Positions 54,128 through 63,860 are shown, counted from the first letter of the stretch. The stretch: 64,000 nucleotides of DNA from Streptomyces atroolivaceus (GCF_000717025.1 NZ_JNXG01000004.1:62001-126000), one strand, 5' to 3'. The notes: generated by a model not told the origin, from the letters alone. Numbers and translations are program-made.

Positions 54128-55390
54128 TCAGACCGAACGGAACGCCAGCACCACGTTGTGGCCACCGAAGCCGAACGAGTTGTTGATCGCCGCGATCGAC
54201 CCCTCCGGCAGCGCCCGGGGCTCACCGCGTACGACGTCCGCTTCGACCGCCTCGTCGAGGTCGTCGACGTTGATGGTGGGCGGCGCCGTGCGGTGGTGCA
54301 GCGCCAGCACGGTCGCCACGGTCTCGATGCCGCCCGCGCCCCCCAGCAGGTGACCGGTCATGGACTTCGTCGCGGAGATCGCGACGTGGTCCAGGTCGTC
54401 GCCCAGCACCGCACGCAGTGCCTTGATCTCCGCGATGTCACCCTGCGGTGTGGACGTGGCGTGCGCGTTCAGGTGCACGACCTCCGACGGCTTCAGATCC
54501 GTGGAGTCCAGCAGGTTCTGCATCGCCGCGGCGATGCCGCGACCGGTGGGCTCGGGCTGCGCGATGTGGTGGGCGTCGGCTGACAGGCCCTGGCCCAGCA
54601 CCTCGCAGTAGACCTTGGCGCCCCGCGCGGCGGCGTGCTCCGCGGACTCCAGGATCACGACGCCCGCGCCCTCACCGAGGACGAAGCCGTCACGGGCGGT
54701 GTCGTAGGGGCGCGAGGCCTTCTCGGGCTCGTCGTTGCTCTTCGACATCGCCATCATGTTGGCGAACGCCGCGATCGGCAGCGGGTGGATGGCCGCCTCG
54801 GTGCCACCGGCGACGACCACGTCGGCACGGCCGGTGCGGATCATCTCGACGGCGTAACCGATGGCCTCGGCACCCGACGCGCAGGCGGAGACCGGGGTGT
54901 GGACACCGGCCTGGGCGTTGACCTCCAGGCCGACGTTGGCCGCCGGGCCGTTGGGCATGAGCATGGGAACGGTGTGCGGGGAGACGCGGCGTACGCCCTT
55001 CTCCTTCAGCACGTCGTACTGGTCGAGCAGGGTGATCACGCCGCCGATGCCGGAGGCGATGACCGAACCCAGACGCTCGGGCTGGATCTTCTCGTCCTCA
55101 CCGGCCTTGCCGGTGAAGCCGGCGTCCGCCCACGCCTCGCGGGCCGCGATCAGCGCGAACTGCGCCGAGCGGTCCAGCTTGCGGGCGAGCGGACGGGGCA
55201 GTACCTCGCCGGGGTCGACGGCCGCGAGGGCGGCGATCCGGACGGGCAGTTCGGCGAAACGTTCGCCCTCGAGAGGCTTGACGCCGGAACGGCCGGCCAT
55301 CAGACCTTCCCAGGTCGATGCGGAGTCGCCACCCAGCGGAGTGGTTGCGCCGATACCGGTGACGACCACGGTGCGATTGGTCGGGCTCAC
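54128..55390 (-). CDS. fabF: 3-oxoacyl-ACP synthase II
   Basis: A 420-residue condensing enzyme that elongates acyl-ACP with malonyl-ACP in type II fatty acid synthesis. The thiolase-fold triad is Cys170 (S-A-C-A-S-G), His310 (L-N-A-H-A-T-S-T) and His347 (T-G-H-L-L-G), with Lys342. GTG at 55390 is chosen because earlier in-frame codons give a non-homologous extension; GGAGAAG lies about 13 bases upstream. It is the last gene of the cluster fabD-fabH-acpP-fabF and is followed by a terminator. Confidence 0.97.
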   Translation of the reverse strand: MSPTNRTVVVTGIGATTPLGGDSASTWEGLMAGRSGVKPLEGERFAELPVRIAALAAVDPGEVLPRPLARKLDRSAQFALIAAREAWADAGFTGKAGEDEKIQPERLGSVIASGIGGVITLLDQYDVLKEKGVRRVSPHTVPMLMPNGPAANVGLEVNAQAGVHTPVSACASGAEAIGYAVEMIRTGRADVVVAGGTEAAIHPLPIAAFANMMAMSKSNDEPEKASRPYDTARDGFVLGEGAGVVILESAEHAAARGAKVYCEVLGQGLSADAHHIAQPEPTGRGIAAAMQNLLDSTDLKPSEVVHLNAHATSTPQGDIAEIKALRAVLGDDLDHVAISATKSMTGHLLGGAGGIETVATVLALHHRTAPPTINVDDLDEAVEADVVRGEPRALPEGSIAAINNSFGFGGHNVVLAFRSV

Positions 55391-55469
55391 TGGAAAATCT
55401 TCTCCACGTGTAGAGGGTCGTGAATCAGCGGCGCCACCGCCGGGTGGCGACACACGGGACGGGCTGGGA

Positions 55470-55718
55470 TCAGCCCTGGTGCTTCAGGATGTAGTCGGCG
55501 GCGTCGCCGACCGTCTTGAGGTTCTTGACGTCCTCGTCGGGGATCTTGACGTCGAAGCGCTCCTCGGCGGCGACGACGACCTCGACCATGGACAGCGAGT
55601 CGACGTCCAGGTCGTCGGTGAAGGACTTGTCCAGCTGGACGTCCTCGACCGGGATACCGGCGATCTCGTTGACGATCTCGGCGAGACCGGTGACGATCTC
55701 TTCCTGAGTGGCGGCCAT
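55470..55718 (-). CDS. acpP: Acyl carrier protein
   Basis: An 82-residue acidic helical protein that carries acyl chains on a phosphopantetheine arm. The attachment Ser is 41 in D-V-D-S-L-S-M. Length and the D-S-L motif are standard. It lies between fabH and fabF with gaps of 60-80 bases. Confidence 0.98.
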   Translation of the reverse strand: MAATQEEIVTGLAEIVNEIAGIPVEDVQLDKSFTDDLDVDSLSMVEVVVAAEERFDVKIPDEDVKNLKTVGDAADYILKHQG

Positions 55719-55781
55719 GTTGGCGCTCCTTCGATGTGTTTCTGCAGGGTTCGGGCGTGCGGACCGAAAGGTCCGGTGTGC

Positions 55782-56813
55782 CTAGGGGAGGGTAACGACC
55801 GTCGCGGCGTAGACGAGACCCGCCCCGAAGCCGATGATGAGCGCCGTGTCGCCGCTCTTGGCCTGACCGGTCGCCAGAAGCCGCTCCATTGCGAGCGGGA
55901 TCGAGGCGGCCGACGTGTTGCCGGTGGTTTCCACGTCACGGGCGACCGTGACGTGCTCCGGCAGCTTGAGCGTCTTCACCATCGAGTCGATGATCCGCAT
56001 GTTTGCCTGGTGCGGAATGAAGACATCCAGGTCCTCCGGGGAGATCCCGGCCGCTTCCAGCGCCTGCTGGGCGACCTTCGCCATCTCGAAGACAGCCCAG
56101 CGGAAGACCGCCTGGCCCTCCTGCGTGATGGCCGGGAACTTGACCTCGCCCCGCTCGTTGAGCGGGAGGTTCGAGACGTCGCCGATGTTGAAGTCGTTCC
56201 ACGCGACGGTCTGCTTGATGGTCTCGGACTTGTCGCCCTCGGAGCCCCAGACGGTGGGGCCGATGGCCGGCTCCTGGGCCGGGCCGACGACGACCGCGCC
56301 CGCGCCGTCCCCGAACAGGAAGGCCGTCGCGCGGTCCTCCAGGTCGGTGAGGTCGCTGAGCCGCTCGACGCCGATGACGAGTACGTACTCCGCCGAACCC
56401 TCGACGATCATGCCCTTGGCGAGGGTCAGCCCGTAGCCGAACCCCGCGCAGCCGGCCGAGATGTCGAAGGCGGCGGGCTTGCCCGCGCCGATCCTGTGCG
56501 CGATGTCGGTCGCGACGGCAGGGGTCTGCTTGAAGTGCGAGACGGTGGAGACGATCACTCCGCCGATCTGCCCGGGAGTGATCCCGGCGTCCGCGATCGC
56601 CTTCCCGGACGCCTCCACGGACATCATGGACACGGTCTCCTCGTCGGAGGCCCAGTGGCGGGTGGCGATTCCGGAGCGGGAGCGGATCCACTCGTCGGAC
56701 GAGTCGATCGTCTCGAGGATCACCTCGTTGGGCACGACACGGGTCGGGCGGTAGCCGCCCACACCCATGATCCGTGCGTACGGGGCGCCCTTGCTGGGCT
56801 TGATCTTCGACAT
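55782..56813 (-). CDS. fabH: 3-oxoacyl-ACP synthase III
   Basis: A 343-residue initiating enzyme that condenses acyl-CoA primers with malonyl-ACP; in Streptomyces it accepts branched primers. The catalytic set is Cys122 (S-A-G-C-A-G-F), His268 (F-I-P-H-Q-A-N) and Asn299 (T-T-G-N-T-S). It follows fabD by 13 bases. Confidence 0.97.
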   Translation of the reverse strand: MSKIKPSKGAPYARIMGVGGYRPTRVVPNEVILETIDSSDEWIRSRSGIATRHWASDEETVSMMSVEASGKAIADAGITPGQIGGVIVSTVSHFKQTPAVATDIAHRIGAGKPAAFDISAGCAGFGYGLTLAKGMIVEGSAEYVLVIGVERLSDLTDLEDRATAFLFGDGAGAVVVGPAQEPAIGPTVWGSEGDKSETIKQTVAWNDFNIGDVSNLPLNERGEVKFPAITQEGQAVFRWAVFEMAKVAQQALEAAGISPEDLDVFIPHQANMRIIDSMVKTLKLPEHVTVARDVETTGNTSAASIPLAMERLLATGQAKSGDTALIIGFGAGLVYAATVVTLP

Positions 56814-56826
56814 GCTCTCGGGCTCC

Positions 56827-57747
56827 TTAGGCGCCCGCGTGCTCGGAGATGAGCGCGCGGGCCGCGTCGAGGTCGTCGGGGGTCTTGAGCGCGAGGGTCT
56901 TCACGCCAGGCAGCGCGCGCTTGGCGAGCCCGACCAGGGTCCCACCCGGTGCGGCCTCGATGAGGGCCGTGACACCGAGCTCGGCGAAGGTCTCCATGCA
57001 CAGGTCCCAGCGGACCGGGTTGGCGACCTGGCCGACCAGCCGCGAGATGACCTCGTCGCCGGTGGCGACCGTCTTCCCGTCCGCGTTCGACACGTACGTC
57101 ACCTTCGGGTCGGCGACCGTCAGGGCGGCGGCCGCCGCACGCAGCTTCTCCACGGCCGGAGCCATGTGGTGCGTGTGGAACGCGCCGGCCACCTTGAGCG
57201 GCACCACGCGGCGTACGCCTTCGGGCTTGTCCTCGGCCAGTTCGGCGATCTGGGCCGCCGTGCCGGCTGCGACGATCTGCCCGCCGCCGTTGACGTTGGC
57301 CGGGGTGAGCCCCAGCTTCTCCAGGTGCGGGACGGTGACGTCCGGGTCGCCGCCGAGGAGCGCGGCCATGCCCGTCTCGCTGACCGCGGCGGCCTCGGCC
57401 ATGCCGAGCCCCCGGGTGCGTACGAGACGGAGCGCGGCCTCGTCGTCGATGACGCCGGCCAGCGCGGCGGCGGTGATCTCACCGACGCTGTGTCCGGCCA
57501 CGACGCCGGGCGAGGCGTCCAGGGCCGCGGCGGAGAGGAGACCGGCGGCGACCAGCAGCGGCTGAGCCACCGCCGTGTCGCGGATCTCGTCCGCGTCGGC
57601 CTTCGTGCCGTAGTGGGCAAGGTCGAGCCCGATGGCGTCGGACCATCCCGCGATGCGGTCGGCGGCACCGGGGAGTTCGAGCCAGGGAGTCAGGAAGCCG
57701 GGCGTCTGAGCGCCTTGGCCGGGAGCGACGAGTACGAGCACCCTCAC
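56827..57747 (-). CDS. fabD: Malonyl-CoA:ACP acyltransferase
   Basis: A 306-residue acyltransferase that loads malonyl onto ACP. It begins V-L-V-L-V-A-P-G-Q-G-A-Q-T, with nucleophile Ser87 in G-H-S-V-G-E and a catalytic His near 191 (G-A-F-H-T-H-H-M). GTG at 57747 is chosen; GTG at 57741 is equally possible, and the longer open frame upstream is not homologous. It is the first gene of the fab operon, directly downstream of fasR, with a dyad in the promoter. Confidence 0.95.
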   Translation of the reverse strand: MRVLVLVAPGQGAQTPGFLTPWLELPGAADRIAGWSDAIGLDLAHYGTKADADEIRDTAVAQPLLVAAGLLSAAALDASPGVVAGHSVGEITAAALAGVIDDEAALRLVRTRGLGMAEAAAVSETGMAALLGGDPDVTVPHLEKLGLTPANVNGGGQIVAAGTAAQIAELAEDKPEGVRRVVPLKVAGAFHTHHMAPAVEKLRAAAAALTVADPKVTYVSNADGKTVATGDEVISRLVGQVANPVRWDLCMETFAELGVTALIEAAPGGTLVGLAKRALPGVKTLALKTPDDLDAARALISEHAGA

Positions 57748-57809
57748 ACTCTCTCTTGTGGACGGCCCCGGGCGCCCGTGGGGACAGGGACGAAGAACCG
57801 TCGGGGGAA

Positions 57810-57826
57810 TTGTTGAAGTTCGACAA
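57810..57826. promoter_or_regulatory. Dyad in the fabD promoter, candidate FasR site
   Basis: TTGTTGAA-G-TTCGACAA is a 17-base palindrome with one mismatch, in an A/T-rich patch between fasR and fabD, about 63 bases upstream of the fabD start. FasR is known to activate this operon in S. coelicolor; this is the most symmetric sequence in the interval. Confidence 0.5.
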
Positions 57827-57830
57827 AAGT

Positions 57831-59030
57831 CTAGGACTGCGCGTCTCCGGCGGCCAAGCGCCCCAGGATGAGAGCGATTCGCAGAGTGAACGCGGAACGG
57901 ACGTCGGAGGGTGACCATCCGGTGACGTCGGTCACACGTCGCAGCCGGTAGCGCACGGTATTCGGGTGCACGAACAGCATGCGTGCCGCGCCCTCAAGAC
58001 TGCTCGCCTGCTCCAGATACACACTCAGCGTCTCCAGAAGTGCCGATCCCGCCTCTTCGAGCGGTCTGTAGATCTCCTCCACCAGCTGATCGCGCGCGGC
58101 CGGGTCGCCGGCCATCGCACGCTCAGGAAGGAGATCGTCCGACAGGACGGGCCTCGGAGCGTCCTGCCACGCCGAGCAGGCCTTCAGACCGGCTGCCGCG
58201 GCCTGCGCGGACCGGGTGGCCGCGAGGAGGTCGGGCACGACGGGACCGGCGACCACGGGACCGGCCGCATAGGGGCCGATCAGCGACTTCGCCACGTTCA
58301 GGGGGTTGTCGCTGCCGCCGGCGATCACGACCAGACGGTGTCCGAGGACCCCGGTCAGGACCTGGAGCTTGGCGTGCCTCGCCGCCCTCCGGATGGCCTC
58401 CACGGTGAGCTCGCTGTCACCTTCGGGAGCGGTGCCGAGGACGACGCACACGTGCTCGGGGGAGTTCCAGCCGAGGGCGGCGGCCCGGGACACGGCACCC
58501 TCGTCCGCCTCCCCGGACAGCACCGCGTTCACCACCAGCGACTCCAGCCGGGCGTCCCAGGCACCGCGGGCCTCGGCGGCCTGCGCGTAGACCTGGGCGG
58601 TCGCGAAGGCGATCTCGCGCGCGTAGACGAGCAGCGCCTCGCGCAGCACCGACTCGTCGCCGGGCGCCGCGACCTCCTCGATCGCGGTCTCCATGACCTC
58701 GATCGTCGTACGCACCATCTCGACCGTCTGGCGCAGGGTGATCGCCCGGGTCAGCTCGCGCGGAGCCGTGCCGAACACGTCGGTCGAGATCGCCTGCGGT
58801 GTCTCCGGGTGCCGGAACCACTCGGTGAACGCGGCGATACCGGCCTGGGCGACCAGGCCGATCCAGGACCGGTTCTCCGGTGGCATCGCCCGGTACCAGG
58901 GCAGCGTCTCGTCCATACGGGCGATGGCGTTGGCCGCCAGCCGGCCGGAGGACTGCTCCAGCCGTTTCAGGGTCGCGGCGTGGAGATGGGCGGCATGCGA
59001 GGCGGGCTGCTCAGGATCGGGTCGGGGCAC
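57831..59030 (-). CDS. fasR: PucR-type transcriptional activator of fatty acid synthesis
   Basis: A 399-residue regulator with an N-terminal helical sensor region (about 1-160), a GGDEF-like/CdaR middle part and a C-terminal PucR helix-turn-helix (G-A-A-R-M-L-F-V-H-P-N-T-V-R-Y-R-L, about 350-370). Position directly upstream of fabD on the same strand identifies it as FasR. GTG start at 59030, no clear ribosome-binding site; CAGTCT lies 6 bases upstream on the minus strand. It diverges from the pirin gene. Confidence 0.92.
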   Translation of the reverse strand: MPRPDPEQPASHAAHLHAATLKRLEQSSGRLAANAIARMDETLPWYRAMPPENRSWIGLVAQAGIAAFTEWFRHPETPQAISTDVFGTAPRELTRAITLRQTVEMVRTTIEVMETAIEEVAAPGDESVLREALLVYAREIAFATAQVYAQAAEARGAWDARLESLVVNAVLSGEADEGAVSRAAALGWNSPEHVCVVLGTAPEGDSELTVEAIRRAARHAKLQVLTGVLGHRLVVIAGGSDNPLNVAKSLIGPYAAGPVVAGPVVPDLLAATRSAQAAAAGLKACSAWQDAPRPVLSDDLLPERAMAGDPAARDQLVEEIYRPLEEAGSALLETLSVYLEQASSLEGAARMLFVHPNTVRYRLRRVTDVTGWSPSDVRSAFTLRIALILGRLAAGDAQS

Positions 59031-59110
59031 GACACAAGACTGCCTTATCGGGACAGGTAACCGGAGGGGCGGGGCTCGGGGGCGGCCGGCGGGGATACCT
59101 TGGGGGTGTG

Positions 59111-59779
59111 ATGGACGTACGCCGGTCCGGGGACCGCTTCCGTGGCGGGGACCCGGCCACGGGTGGCTCCGCAGGCATCGAGACGCTGCACGCGTTCTCC
59201 TTCGGCCGGTTCTACGACCCGGACAACCTGCGCTTCGGACCGATCCTGGCCTGCAACGAGGAACGCCTCGCCCCCGGAGCCGGGTTCGACGAGCATCCGC
59301 ACAGCCACACCGAGATCGTGACCTGGGTGGTGGAGGGCGAGCTCACCCACCGCGACTCGGCCTCGCACGCCACCGTCGTACGGGCCGGGGACGTCCAGCA
59401 CCTGAGCTCGGCCGCGGGGGTGCGGCACGTCGAGCGCAACGACGGGGAACACCCGCTGACGTTCATTCAGATGTGGCTGGCCCCTCTGCGCCCCGGAGGG
59501 GACCCCTCCTACACGCACGTCGCCGGGATCGCCGACTCCACGCCGTACGCCCTCCCCGAGGCGGGCGCGATGCTTCACGTACGCCGGCAGTCCGAGGGCG
59601 AGCGCACCGCCGTGCCGGACGCTGCGGGCGTCTACGTCCACGTCGTGCGGGGCCGCGTGCGGCTCGCGGGCGAGGAGCTGCGGCCGGGGGACTCGGCCCG
59701 GATCACGGAGGCCGGAGGGCTGGAGCTGGAGGCGCTGGAGCCGGCCGAGACGCTGCTCTGGGAGCTCGCCGCCGTGTAG
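59111..59779 (+). CDS. Pirin-family cupin protein
   Basis: A 222-residue bicupin. The N-terminal cupin carries the metal-binding pattern D-E-H-P-H-S-H-T-E-I-V-T and E-L-T-H-R-D-S typical of pirins (iron-binding, some with quercetinase activity). The C-terminal cupin is less conserved. There is no ribosome-binding site; TACCTT (59096-59101) lies 9 bases before the ATG (6 before an in-frame GTG at 59108), so the mRNA is probably leaderless. Confidence 0.88.
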   Translation: MDVRRSGDRFRGGDPATGGSAGIETLHAFSFGRFYDPDNLRFGPILACNEERLAPGAGFDEHPHSHTEIVTWVVEGELTHRDSASHATVVRAGDVQHLSSAAGVRHVERNDGEHPLTFIQMWLAPLRPGGDPSYTHVAGIADSTPYALPEAGAMLHVRRQSEGERTAVPDAAGVYVHVVRGRVRLAGEELRPGDSARITEAGGLELEALEPAETLLWELAAV

Positions 59780-59787
59780 GGGCGGCA

Positions 59788-60444
59788 CTACGGGCGCCGC
59801 TCCAGCAGCCCGCGCTCGAGCGCTGTGACGACCGCGTGGGTGCGGTCGCTGACGTCGAGCTTGGCGAAGACCCGCAGCAGATGCGTCTTCACCGTGGCCT
59901 CCGTGATGACCAGCCGCCGCCCGATCTCGACGTTGGACAGTCCGTCGGCCACCGCGCTCAGCACCTCCACCTCCCTCCTGGTCAGGGTCACCGGCGCCGG
60001 CCTCCGCATGCGGGCCACCAGCCGCGCCGCGACGCGCGGAGCCAGGACGGTCTCTCCCCGGGACGCGGAGTGGATGGCGTCCACCAGCTGCTCGCGGGTC
60101 GCGTCCTTGAGCAGGTAGCCGATCGCACCGGCCTCGACGGCGCGCTCGATCTCCGTGTCGGTGTCGTAGGTGGTCAGGATCAGCACCCGGGTCCGGGTGC
60201 GGCCGGCGACGATCTCGGTGGTGGCACTCGTCCCGTCGAGCACGGGCATCCGCAGGTCCATCAGCGCCACGTCGGGCTCCAGCCGCTCGACGAGCCCGAC
60301 GGCCGCCCGGCCGTCCCCGGCCTCGCCGACGACGTCGATGGTGGGTTCGTCGGCCAGCAGGGCGACGACCCCTGCGCGCATCACCGTGTGGTCGTCGGCC
60401 ACGATGATCCGGACCCTGCTCCCGGCCGCTGCGCCCTCTCTCAC
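59788..60444 (-). CDS. NarL/LuxR-family response regulator
   Basis: A 218-residue regulator with Asp17-Asp18, phospho-acceptor Asp63 in L-M-D-L-R-M-P and a LuxR helix-turn-helix (L-T-R-R-E-V-E-V-L, E-A-T-V-K-T-H-L). GTG at 60444 is chosen because AAGGGG lies 6 bases upstream and the start almost touches the kinase stop; the open frame to 60525 lies inside the kinase gene. It is the last gene of the MMPL-kinase-regulator operon and convergent with the pirin gene. Confidence 0.93.
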   Translation of the reverse strand: MREGAAAGSRVRIIVADDHTVMRAGVVALLADEPTIDVVGEAGDGRAAVGLVERLEPDVALMDLRMPVLDGTSATTEIVAGRTRTRVLILTTYDTDTEIERAVEAGAIGYLLKDATREQLVDAIHSASRGETVLAPRVAARLVARMRRPAPVTLTRREVEVLSAVADGLSNVEIGRRLVITEATVKTHLLRVFAKLDVSDRTHAVVTALERGLLERRP

Positions 60445-60445
60445 T

Positions 60446-61630
60446 TCAGCCCCTTCCGTCGGTGGGAACCATGGCGAGGACGCGGGTGCCGTCGCCGGGC
60501 GAGCTGGTGACGGTGAGGTCGCCACCGAGCTCGGCGAGGCGTTTGCGCATGCCGTGCAGTCCGAAGCCGCGGGAGTCCTCGGTCACGAAGCCGCAGCCGT
60601 CGTCGGTGATCTCCAGCTCCACACCGTAGGGCGACGCCGTGAGGACCACCTCCACCGCCGAGGCCGCCGCGTGCTTGCGTACGTTGGCGAGGGATTCCTG
60701 GGTGCAGCGCAGGAGCGCGATCCGTGTCTGCTGGTCGCACGACACGTCCGGCAGTTCCGAGGTGACGCCGATCCCGGTGTCCTCGGTGAACCGGTCCAGG
60801 GTCCGGCGCAGGGTGTCCGCCACCGAGCCGGTCGCGACACCGCTCCGCGGGGCCGCACCGACGAGCACCCGCGCCTCGGCGAGGTTCTCGCGCGCCGTGT
60901 TCTCGATCGCGAGCAGCTGCCTCGCGCTTCTCGCGGGATCGGTCTCCGGGGAGGACCGGGCCGCCTCCGCGAGCACGACGACGGACGCGAATCCCTGGGC
61001 GAGCGTGTCGTGGATCTCCCGCGCGAGCCGCTCGCGCTCGTCGGCCGCACCCTGGCGGTGGTGCGCCTCGGCGAGCCGGAGCCGGGCGTTCTCCAGCTCC
61101 GCCCGCAGCCGCCGGGCCCGCTCGTCGGCGTCCTCGGTGATGCGGTTCACCCCGAGACCGATCAGCACCCCCGCCGCGTAGCCGATGAGCGTGAAGAGCA
61201 CGTTGCCGGTGAAGAACTCCCCGTCCGGGCCCTGCCGTACGGCGTTTCCGGCCACCACCCCCGCCGCGGCGAGGCCGCTGAGGGCGATCGCCGCACGCGC
61301 GTTGGCGGTGTAGATCCAAAAGTGCGGCAACGTCACCACGAAGAGCGCCGCACCGCCGTTGAGCAGGTACGACATCGCGCCGAGACCCGCGACGAGCACG
61401 TACAGGTAGGTGCGACGGCGCAGGGCGGGGCTGCCGGGGAACAGCCCCACCGCGCCGTAGGACAGGGCGAGCACGGCCAGCAGCGCCAGCACCGGGAACC
61501 TGGTCGTGCCCGGTGCGTCGGCGACCGCGACGGCCGGCGGGACCACGCCCAGCAGCACCCAGAAGACGGCATTCCACCGGTGCAGCGCCGGTACGGTCAA
61601 CCCGGCTTCGGGCTGCGGCCGTTGATTCAC
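60446..61630 (-). CDS. Membrane sensor histidine kinase (HisKA_3 type)
   Basis: A 394-residue kinase with five or six membrane helices (about 20-160), a coiled linker, the phospho-accepting His207 in A-R-E-I-H-D-T-L-A-Q-G-F, and a complete HATPase domain (N-V-R-K-H-A, D-D-G-C-G-F, G-F-G-L-H-G-M-R-K-R). The GTG start lies 4 bases after the MMPL stop codon. Its partner regulator starts one base after its own stop, so the three genes form a tight operon. Confidence 0.93.
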   Translation of the reverse strand: MNQRPQPEAGLTVPALHRWNAVFWVLLGVVPPAVAVADAPGTTRFPVLALLAVLALSYGAVGLFPGSPALRRRTYLYVLVAGLGAMSYLLNGGAALFVVTLPHFWIYTANARAAIALSGLAAAGVVAGNAVRQGPDGEFFTGNVLFTLIGYAAGVLIGLGVNRITEDADERARRLRAELENARLRLAEAHHRQGAADERERLAREIHDTLAQGFASVVVLAEAARSSPETDPARSARQLLAIENTARENLAEARVLVGAAPRSGVATGSVADTLRRTLDRFTEDTGIGVTSELPDVSCDQQTRIALLRCTQESLANVRKHAAASAVEVVLTASPYGVELEITDDGCGFVTEDSRGFGLHGMRKRLAELGGDLTVTSSPGDGTRVLAMVPTDGRG

Positions 61631-61634
61631 CGCA

Positions 61635-63860
61635 TCAGCCTACTTCCGCCAGGGGCCCGGCGGCGGGGATCTCGGTCCGCCCGCCCCGCCGCCCGGGGCG
61701 CCCCGGCCACCACGCACGCTCGCCGAGGAGCAGCAGCACCGACGGCAGAACCATGAGCCGGATGATCACGGCGTCCAGCAGGACGGCCACGGCCAGGCAG
61801 AAGCCCATCTGCTTCATCTCGGTGAGGTGCAGGGCCACGAACGCGCCGAACACCGTCACCATCACGATCGCCGCGCTGGTCACCACCTTGGCCGACCGGT
61901 TGATGCCCTCCACCACCGCCTCACGGGCGGACATGCCGTTCTGCCTGGCCTCCTGGATCCGGCTGACCACGAACACCTGGTAGTCCATCGACAGGCCGAA
62001 GAGGATCACCACGAGGAACAGCGGCACCCTGGACGCGATCGCTCCGAGGGAGTCGAAGGCCAGCAGCCCCTCCGCCCACGTCCCCTGGAAGACCAGGACC
62101 AGCAGGCCGAGCGAGGCACCGGCGGACAGCAGGTTGAGGACGACGCCGACGATGCCGATGACCACCGAGCGGAAGGCCCACACGGTCATCAGGAACGTCA
62201 TCAGCAGCAGGAACCCGATGACCAGGGGCAGTTTGTCGCTCTCGTGGGCCACGTAGTCCTGGCCCCGGGCCACGTCGCCGCTCACCCCCGTCTCGACGCC
62301 GGGCAGTTGACCGACCGTGGCGGGGATGTGGTCCTGGCGGAGGTGGACGAGCGACTCGATCGCCTCGTCGGAGGGCGCGGGGTACGGGACGGCCAGTCGC
62401 AGCACGCTGATCCGGCCGTCGGGTGACGTGCGGACCGTCGGCCCGGTGCCCTTCGTGCCCTCCACGCCCTCTGCGAACAGCGGATCCGCCTGGGCCCGCC
62501 GCCCGAGGTCCACCAGGGCCTGCTTCACCCGCGGGGCCTGCTCAGGGGTGGAGCGGGCCACGACCTCGTGCGTGACGAGGAGTTCGGGGAAGCTGCCGGT
62601 CAGCCGGTCGTAGACCTGCATGGCCGGGATGTCGCGGGAGAAGGTGTCCTTGCCCGGGTCGATGAGCTTCAGGCCCAGCGCGGGTGCGGCCAGTCCGAGC
62701 ATGACGAGGACCGACAGGCACAGGGTGAGGCCGGGGCGGGTCCGCGCGGGCCGCAGGAGGGCGCCGAACACCCGCCCGGTCTCCGGCTTCGCGACCGGGG
62801 CCGGCTTGCCGCGCTTCGCCCTGCGGGCGGCCCTGCGGGGGGCGAGGCGTTCGGTCCGGCGGCCGATCTTGACCAGCAGCGCGGGGAGCGCGGTGAGCGA
62901 GCTGGCCACGGCGACGGCCACGACGAGGATGGTGCCGGTCGCCAGCGAGGAGAAGATGACGTCCGTGGCGAGATACAGGGTGGCTGTGGAGACGATCACG
63001 GCGAGACCGGAGACCACGATGGCCCGGCCCGCAGTCGCCGCGGCCAGCTCCACGAGGGCCTCCGAACTGAGCCGGCCGCCCGCGCGCGCCCGTTCCTCGC
63101 GTTCACGCTTGAGGTAGAAGAGCGTGTAGTCGACGCCCACCGCCAGACCGATGAGCAGGATGAGGTTCGTCCCGACCCCGGCGTCGGGCATGACGTGCGA
63201 GGCGACCATGGACAGGCCGATCGCGGCGGCGATCGAGGAGAGTGCCAGCATCAACGGCACACCGGCCATGACCACCGAGCCGAACACGACCAGCAGGGTG
63301 AGGGCGGTGACGGGCAGGCTGATGCGCTCGGAGAGCGCGAGGTCCTCGCCGCGCTGGTCGTTGACGCCCTTGCTGATGGCGGGGGATCCGGTCTCCTCCA
63401 CGATCACGTCCGGGTGGCTCGCACCGGCCTCCGCCGTCTGTTCCAGGAGCGGTACGACGGTTTTCCTGCCCTCCAGCTCGGGCCCGTTCATGGTCACCGA
63501 GACCAGCAGGACCTTGCCGTCCTCCGAGCGGACGGGGGCCGCCACGCTCTCCACCTCGGGCAGGTCCCGCATCCGCGCGGTCACGTCCTGGGCCGCCGAC
63601 CCGGCAGCGGCCATGTCCAGCGGTCCGGACCGGGGCCGGATCAGGATCCGCTCGGTTGGCTCGCGTTGCAGACCGCCCTCGGTCGCCATCGCTTCGGCGC
63701 GTCCCGCCTCGCCGACCCAGAAGTCCTCGGTGGTCGCCTGGTTGGTGCCCACCGTGATGCCGGCCGCGAGGCACAGGACGACGAACGCGAACCAGCCGGC
63801 TATCGCGCGCCCGGCGTGCCGGGCGCTCCACCGGGCCATCCGTACCTGGAGTTGTCTCAT
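61635..63860 (-). CDS. MMPL-family RND transporter
   Basis: A 741-residue exporter with two repeats of one plus five membrane helices and large extracytoplasmic loops (about 40-185 and 400-530). It shows G-V-D-Y-T-L-F-Y-L-K-R in repeat 1 and G-L-S-M-D-Y-Q-V-F-V-V-S-R in repeat 2, the proton-relay Asp-Tyr pairs typical of MmpL/actinorhodin-type transporters. AGGA lies 8 bases before the ATG. It is the first gene of an operon with a histidine kinase and response regulator, and a perfect 30-bp palindrome precedes it. Confidence 0.94.
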   Translation of the reverse strand: MRQLQVRMARWSARHAGRAIAGWFAFVVLCLAAGITVGTNQATTEDFWVGEAGRAEAMATEGGLQREPTERILIRPRSGPLDMAAAGSAAQDVTARMRDLPEVESVAAPVRSEDGKVLLVSVTMNGPELEGRKTVVPLLEQTAEAGASHPDVIVEETGSPAISKGVNDQRGEDLALSERISLPVTALTLLVVFGSVVMAGVPLMLALSSIAAAIGLSMVASHVMPDAGVGTNLILLIGLAVGVDYTLFYLKREREERARAGGRLSSEALVELAAATAGRAIVVSGLAVIVSTATLYLATDVIFSSLATGTILVVAVAVASSLTALPALLVKIGRRTERLAPRRAARRAKRGKPAPVAKPETGRVFGALLRPARTRPGLTLCLSVLVMLGLAAPALGLKLIDPGKDTFSRDIPAMQVYDRLTGSFPELLVTHEVVARSTPEQAPRVKQALVDLGRRAQADPLFAEGVEGTKGTGPTVRTSPDGRISVLRLAVPYPAPSDEAIESLVHLRQDHIPATVGQLPGVETGVSGDVARGQDYVAHESDKLPLVIGFLLLMTFLMTVWAFRSVVIGIVGVVLNLLSAGASLGLLVLVFQGTWAEGLLAFDSLGAIASRVPLFLVVILFGLSMDYQVFVVSRIQEARQNGMSAREAVVEGINRSAKVVTSAAIVMVTVFGAFVALHLTEMKQMGFCLAVAVLLDAVIIRLMVLPSVLLLLGERAWWPGRPGRRGGRTEIPAAGPLAEVG

